Source: Acidobacteriota bacterium (lineage in GTDB: Bacteria; Acidobacteriota; Vicinamibacteria; Vicinamibacterales; Fen-181). Taken from it: a stretch of DNA of 9,823 bases. Shown one piece after another: positions 6,721 to 9,823 of the stretch; the first letter of the stretch is position 1, and every line of letters starts with the position of its first letter. The notes beneath the pieces are model-generated. The model made no database searches. It was not told the DNA's origin and saw only the letters and a list, made by a program, of their open reading frames with translations. The DNA lies in NCBI GenBank assembly GCA_003157675.1, contig PMKG01000154.1, forward strand, positions 147 to 9,969, given 5' to 3'. A program made the position numbers and the translations under genes.

Positions 6721-6755
6721 GGCTCAGGGCTCAGGGCTCAGAACTCAAGCCTCAT
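6721..6755 (+). repeat. Heptanucleotide array, 5 units, over the VWFA-like gene's stop codon
   Basis: Units are GGCTCAG three times, then AACTCAA and GCCTCAT. All five share CTCA at positions 3-6. Read on the minus strand each unit holds TGA, so three successive units place stops in all three frames; the VWFA-like stop (6752-6754) is the TGA of the last unit. The array follows the long terminator hairpin by 5 bp and shares the period and CTCA core of the array at 968-1016. Confidence 0.75.
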
Positions 6756-8881
6756 GGCACGACAAGGATCAGGACTTCCCGGCTCGCCATCTGCCCCTTC
6801 CCCAGCCGCGAGCGGGCTTCCACCTTCACCAGATACAGGCCCGGTGCCACGCCCTTCAGCGGGATCCGCGCCGTGAGGCCGTAGCCGCCGCTGGCCCCGC
6901 CAAGCTCGCCGCTCGACCGCTGGTCCTCGTGCCTGTAGAGTTCGCGTCCGTCGTCGGCCAGCAGGAGCGTCGTGATGTCCACCGAGTGCGGCGTCTTCGC
7001 CTCGTTGTCGTAGACCTCGGCCGCAAGCGCCAGCTCCTCGCCCGACCGGAACGCGCGCGACGAGGTCGCCGGGCCGGGCAGCATCTTCCGCAGGTCGTCG
7101 TTCGGATTCCCCTGGGCGGTCCGCATCAGCGAGGCGAGCGCGGAGGTCAGGACCAGGCCGCTCATCATCAGCGGCTCGGATCCGAAATCGGGGACGTCGA
7201 GATCGAGGTGCACCGACCCGGTGCGCTTGCTGCTTGTGTCGACCATGCCGATCCGCAGCTGGTAGCGCCCGGGCGGCAGGTCCATGCGCGACGTGATCCG
7301 GAGGCCGTTCCGGACCACCTGCTGGTAGGTCGCAGGCGTCAGGGGCATGGTCAGCACGTGGTTGAGACCGCCTCTCGGCTTGCCGGCCGACTCGTCGACG
7401 GCGACGACCGCCATGTCGAGCGACCCGTCGAACTTGCCGTCCTTCTCCTTGAAGGAGAGGTCGCGGCCGTCGGCCTGGACCACGAGGTTGACCGACGCGT
7501 CCCGCCCCTTCCCCTTGAAGGGCGCCGCCGTGGCCACGAGGTGGATGCCGGGGATCGGCAGCGGGCTGCCGAGCAAGTCGCGGAGGACCTCGGGCGTCCC
7601 CTCGGAAACTTCGAACGCGGGCGCCGTCGCCGCCTTGCCGCGCGGCGCCATGTAGCCCTTGCGGGACCGGACGTCGAGGCCTGGCCGGCTCACCTTCACC
7701 TCGATCTTCCGGAACTTGCCGTCGCGCCGGTCGTTGGTCGGGTAGTAGCCGAGGACGTAGTAGTTGCTGTTGTCGTTCCGAATCCGCTCGAACGCCGACG
7801 CCAGGTCGTTCGAGTTGACGGCGGCAAACCCCCCCGTTTCGTCGGCGAGCAGGCGGAGGCTGTCCTGCTTGAGGCGCGCCTCGCTCTGCAGGCCCGTCGA
7901 ATCGAGGTGGTAGCCCGGGTCGACGTCCACGGGCGGCCCCTGCATGCTGGCGTCGAATCCCCCCTCGGCCGACAGGCCCCGCAGGTCGATGCTGTAGATG
8001 CTGATGTTCGACCGGGTCGCGGCGCCGATGGCGTCGCGCGAGTCGTCGATGACGGTCGACGCCCCCTGGTTGTTCATCACGTCGGTGATGTCGTAGTCGA
8101 TGCCTTCGCTGAACAGCACGAGCGCCTTGCGGCGGCCCCGCACGCCCGACATGAAGTCGGCAAGCTGGCGGATGGTCCGGAGCGTCGCCGACGCGTTGAA
8201 GGCCCGCTGCAGGTCCTCTTCGTCCTTCGGCGTGGGGTCCGTCATCGACATGGCCTGCTTCCGGCTGAGGTCCTCGATCTTGTTGAGCGTCGCCGACTGC
8301 AGGGCGCTCCCCAGAAAACGGTCCACCGCCGCGAGCAGCAGGCGCTTGTTGCCGGTGAAGTCCTGCGCGGCGGCGCCCTGCGTGCTGACGACAGCCGCGA
8401 CGTCGTTGGCCCCGATTGAATTCTCGATGAACCGCTTGGCCGCGCTCCGCACCCCCGGGGTGTACATCGGCGAGGTGTGCAGCGCGTCGAGCACGATCAG
8501 GTAGACCCGCCCGTCGAACGCCCGTACGTTGCTCTGCACGTCCGGCTCGATCGGCTGCTTGGCGAACATCGGCATCTCGGGGCGCTCGAGCGGAATCCTG
8601 ACGAGACCGAAGCTCGTGACCGCCTGCGGCTTGCCGTCCTCGAAGACCTGGAAGTCGGACGCCTTGAGGTCGTCGACGAAGCCGCCCTTCTTGTCGACGA
8701 CGGTCGCGTCGACTTCGACGTAGTTGACCTCGACGCGGAACGTCACCGGCGGCATCTGGCGGTCCGGCTGAGCCGGCGTCGGGGCCTGGGAGGCCCGCGG
8801 CGCGGCGGCGAGCGCGGCGGCGATGACGAGCGCGGACAGGACGAACCGGCAGCACCGGGACGGAAAAGACCTCTGCATCAT
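6752..8881 (-). CDS. VWFA-related secreted protein (acidobacterial type)
   Basis: The 709-residue protein has a signal peptide (hydrophobic core about 12-28, cut near ASQA). FRVEVNYVEVDATVVDKKGG (48-67) and DFQVFEDGKPQAVTSF (76-91) are the signature of the 'VWFA-related Acidobacterial domain' (TIGR03436-type). A von Willebrand A-like domain follows: RVYLIVLDALHTS (125-137), VLFSEGIDYD (255-264), SIYSIDLRGL (294-303), LADETGG (345-351) and YYVLGYYPTN (374-383), ending near KGY (410). The remaining 300 residues are beta-rich, with LPPGRYQLRIGM-like and APGLYLVKVEARS-like strands that suggest Ig-like modules. The metal site DxSxS is replaced by D132-A-L-H-T136, so ion binding is doubtful. The role of this family is unknown; it is often very numerous in Acidobacteriota. 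Two adjacent ATGs (8881, 8878) are possible; GGTGAT lies upstream, so 8881 was kept. Confidence 0.93.
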   Translation of the reverse strand: MMQRSFPSRCCRFVLSALVIAAALAAAPRASQAPTPAQPDRQMPPVTFRVEVNYVEVDATVVDKKGGFVDDLKASDFQVFEDGKPQAVTSFGLVRIPLERPEMPMFAKQPIEPDVQSNVRAFDGRVYLIVLDALHTSPMYTPGVRSAAKRFIENSIGANDVAAVVSTQGAAAQDFTGNKRLLLAAVDRFLGSALQSATLNKIEDLSRKQAMSMTDPTPKDEEDLQRAFNASATLRTIRQLADFMSGVRGRRKALVLFSEGIDYDITDVMNNQGASTVIDDSRDAIGAATRSNISIYSIDLRGLSAEGGFDASMQGPPVDVDPGYHLDSTGLQSEARLKQDSLRLLADETGGFAAVNSNDLASAFERIRNDNSNYYVLGYYPTNDRRDGKFRKIEVKVSRPGLDVRSRKGYMAPRGKAATAPAFEVSEGTPEVLRDLLGSPLPIPGIHLVATAAPFKGKGRDASVNLVVQADGRDLSFKEKDGKFDGSLDMAVVAVDESAGKPRGGLNHVLTMPLTPATYQQVVRNGLRITSRMDLPPGRYQLRIGMVDTSSKRTGSVHLDLDVPDFGSEPLMMSGLVLTSALASLMRTAQGNPNDDLRKMLPGPATSSRAFRSGEELALAAEVYDNEAKTPHSVDITTLLLADDGRELYRHEDQRSSGELGGASGGYGLTARIPLKGVAPGLYLVKVEARSRLGKGQMASREVLILVVP

Positions 8882-8917
8882 GTATCACCAGCGGGAACGG
8901 CAGGCGCAACTGCCCCG

Positions 8918-8923
8918 ATTATA
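8918..8923 (-). promoter_or_regulatory. -10 box TATAAT for the VWFA-like gene
   Basis: On the minus strand a perfect TATAAT followed by CG lies 36 nt before the ATG at 8881, giving a leader of about 30 nt that contains GGTGAT. No clear -35 element is seen. Confidence 0.6.
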
Positions 8924-8938
8924 GACGCTGGAGGCGGC

Positions 8939-8987
8939 CGAAGGGTCTGCCTTCGACTTCGCTCAGGCCAGGGAAGACCGGCCTTCC
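8939..8987. repeat. Cluster of small palindromes with a CCTTCGACTTCGCTCAGG motif
   Basis: CGAAGG (8939-8944) pairs with CCTTCG (8950-8955). CCTTCGACTTCGCTCAGG (8950-8967) is an intergenic motif I recall from several GC-rich bacterial genomes, where it turns up as a dispersed repeat. GGAAG (8972-8976) pairs with CTTCC (8983-8987). No small gene is supported here. Together with the palindrome at 8991-9012 these fill the space between the promoters of the VWFA-like and HtrA genes. Confidence 0.55.
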
Positions 8988-8990
8988 GAC

Positions 8991-9012
8991 GAGCAGGGCT
9001 GACGCCCTGCTC
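8991..9012. repeat. Palindrome, second copy of the 3311-3336 element
   Basis: GAGCAGGGC (8991-8999) and GCCCTGCTC (9004-9012) are exact reverse complements over a TGAC loop. The 18-base core 8993-9010 matches 3315-3332 at 17 positions; the single difference is in the loop-side base (TGAC against TGAA). The outer bases differ between the copies. Confidence 0.75.
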
Positions 9013-9058
9013 CGACGGCGGGTCAGACGACCGGTCGTGGGTTCCGAGGCGCGAAGGG

Positions 9059-9064
9059 TATAAT
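9059..9064 (+). promoter_or_regulatory. -10 box TATAAT for the HtrA-type protease gene
   Basis: A perfect TATAAT followed by CG lies 28 nt before the ATG at 9093, with a leader of about 22 nt carrying the strong ribosome binding site GGGAGGAG (9081-9088). No clear -35 and no recognisable envelope-stress (RpoE-like) promoter was seen. Confidence 0.6.
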
Positions 9065-9092
9065 CGCGCTTATCCCCAGTGGGAGGAGTTGC

Positions 9093-9823
9093 ATGTCCAG
9101 TCGAAAGATCACGGTGTTCTACGCGGGGTTGATCGCGGTCGCGTCGCTCGCGGTCGGGATGGTCCTCGCTTCGCGCCTCGACCTCACCTCGCCGTCCTCG
9201 GCTCAAACGATGGCGCTGCCGGCGATGAACAGCGCGCCGATCTCCGGGGCGCTCGACGCGACGACGTTCCGCAACATCGCGAAGGTCGCCTCGCCGTCGG
9301 TCGTGAATATCCGGACCCGGTCCAAGCAGAGCATGCGGGACATGTCGGACCTCTTCGGCGGGGATGACCCGCTGGGCCGATTCTTCGGCAATCCTCCCCA
9401 GGGGCGCGCCAACCCCCATCCGCGCGAGCAGGTTGTCGAGTCCAGGGGCACCGGGTTCGTCATCAGCCGTGACGGCCTCATCCTGACCAACAACCACGTG
9501 ATCGAGGGGGCCACCGAGATCTTCGTCGCCTTCGGCGAGGTCGACGCCGATGCCCCCGAGTTCAAGGCCAAGCTCGTCGGCCGCGATCAGCTCAGCGACA
9601 GCGCCCTCATCCAGCTCGACGAAAAGCCGACGACGCCGCTGGTCGAAGCGAAATTCGGCGACTCGAACCAAATGCAGCCGGGCGACTGGGTGATGGCAAT
9701 CGGCAACCCCTTCGGCCTCGGCCACACGGTCACGGTCGGCGTCATCAGCGCCACCAAGCGCCCGTTCTCGGTCGTCGAGGCGCGAAACCAGGACGTGCTG
9801 CAGACCGACGCGGCGATCAACCC
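9093..9823 (+). CDS. htrA: HtrA/Deg-type serine protease (S1C), N-terminal part, cut by window edge
   Basis: The frame stays open to the right edge (243 complete codons). Residues 8-26 form a hydrophobic segment after SSRK, a membrane anchor or signal peptide. ATTFRNIAKVASPSVVNIRT (57-76) opens the protease domain. RGTGFVIS (118-125), LTNNHVI (131-137, His135) and the Asp in QLSDSALIQL (Asp169) are the first two members of the catalytic triad; MAIGNPFGLGHTVTVGVISA follows. The GNSGGP serine and the PDZ domains lie beyond the window. Residues 78-116, rich in Gly, Pro and Asp, match the flexible LA-loop region of DegP-like enzymes. These proteins degrade or refold damaged envelope proteins. The start is set by GGGAGGAG 4 nt upstream. 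Whether it is DegP, DegQ or DegS-like depends on the missing part. Confidence 0.93.
   Translation, partial: MSSRKITVFYAGLIAVASLAVGMVLASRLDLTSPSSAQTMALPAMNSAPISGALDATTFRNIAKVASPSVVNIRTRSKQSMRDMSDLFGGDDPLGRFFGNPPQGRANPHPREQVVESRGTGFVISRDGLILTNNHVIEGATEIFVAFGEVDADAPEFKAKLVGRDQLSDSALIQLDEKPTTPLVEAKFGDSNQMQPGDWVMAIGNPFGLGHTVTVGVISATKRPFSVVEARNQDVLQTDAAIN

Noticed and set aside
6635..8419. A 594-codon plus-strand frame opposite the VWFA-like gene
   Set aside because: Translation is low-complexity (Arg, Val, His, Gly), and the minus strand carries the clear family signatures. Long antisense frames are expected at this GC content.
6738..8909. A 723-codon minus-strand frame overlapping the VWFA-like gene in another frame
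   Set aside because: Arg- and Pro-rich translation without motifs; the frame ending at 6752 gives the signal peptide and the known domain.
8477..9367. A 296-codon plus-strand frame across the VWFA-like/HtrA intergenic region
   Set aside because: It runs through the palindrome cluster and overlaps the strongly supported HtrA start in a different frame. Its translation there (CLRLRSGQ) is the typical by-product of the CCTTCGACTTCGCTCAGG repeat.

Overview
This is a GC-rich bacterial stretch, most likely from an Acidobacteriota genome, possibly of the Vicinamibacteria type. The best lineage clue is the large minus-strand VWFA-related protein: its 'VDATVVDKKGGFVDDLKASDFQVFEDG'-like N-terminal layout (quoted here from memory of the family pattern) is typical of acidobacterial proteins. 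The assignment is an inference. Most of the content looks like chromosomal housekeeping or cell-envelope genes; I see no IS element, phage gene, CRISPR array, tRNA or rRNA.

Layout. (1) 1-291 (-) is the start of an aconitase gene that leaves the window at its left edge. (2) 353-961 and 958-2166 (+) form an ATGA-overlapped pair: a DUF421 membrane protein and an exported P1-family (DmpA-like) self-cleaving aminopeptidase. (3) 2177-3298 (-) is a Tat-exported, self-cleaving isoaspartyl peptidase/asparaginase, tail-to-tail with the P1 peptidase. (4) 3500-5644 (+) is an alpha-glucan phosphorylase, followed 13 bp later by a small zinc-ribbon protein of unknown role (5658-6116) and a small secreted beta-rich protein (6187-6627). 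(5) A very long hairpin at 6657-6715 separates these from the convergent VWFA-like secreted protein (6752-8881, -). (6) 9093 to the right edge (+) is the start of an HtrA/Deg-type periplasmic serine protease, divergent from the VWFA-like gene.

How the parts relate. Five of the eight genes (P1 peptidase, isoaspartyl peptidase, small beta-rich protein, VWFA-like protein, HtrA) carry export or membrane-anchor signals, and the DUF421 protein is a membrane protein, so the region is envelope-biased. Apart from the P1/DUF421 coupling, genes appear to have their own promoters. Near-consensus -10 boxes (TATAAT or close variants) sit upstream of all genes except the coupled one. Genes fall into two classes: those with a -10 box 7-8 nt before the ATG and no Shine-Dalgarno (candidate leaderless mRNAs: acnA, isoaspartyl peptidase, zinc-ribbon gene) and those with a 20-55 nt leader, mostly with a visible ribosome binding site.

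The most unexplained DNA is repetitive: two heptanucleotide arrays with a CTCA core (968-1016, inside the P1 peptidase signal region; 6721-6755, over the VWFA-like stop codon), two near-identical palindromes (core 3315-3332 and 8993-9010), and a cluster of small palindromes between the divergent VWFA-like and HtrA genes. I found no convincing new multi-gene system; the repeats and promoter classes are the points most worth a second look.
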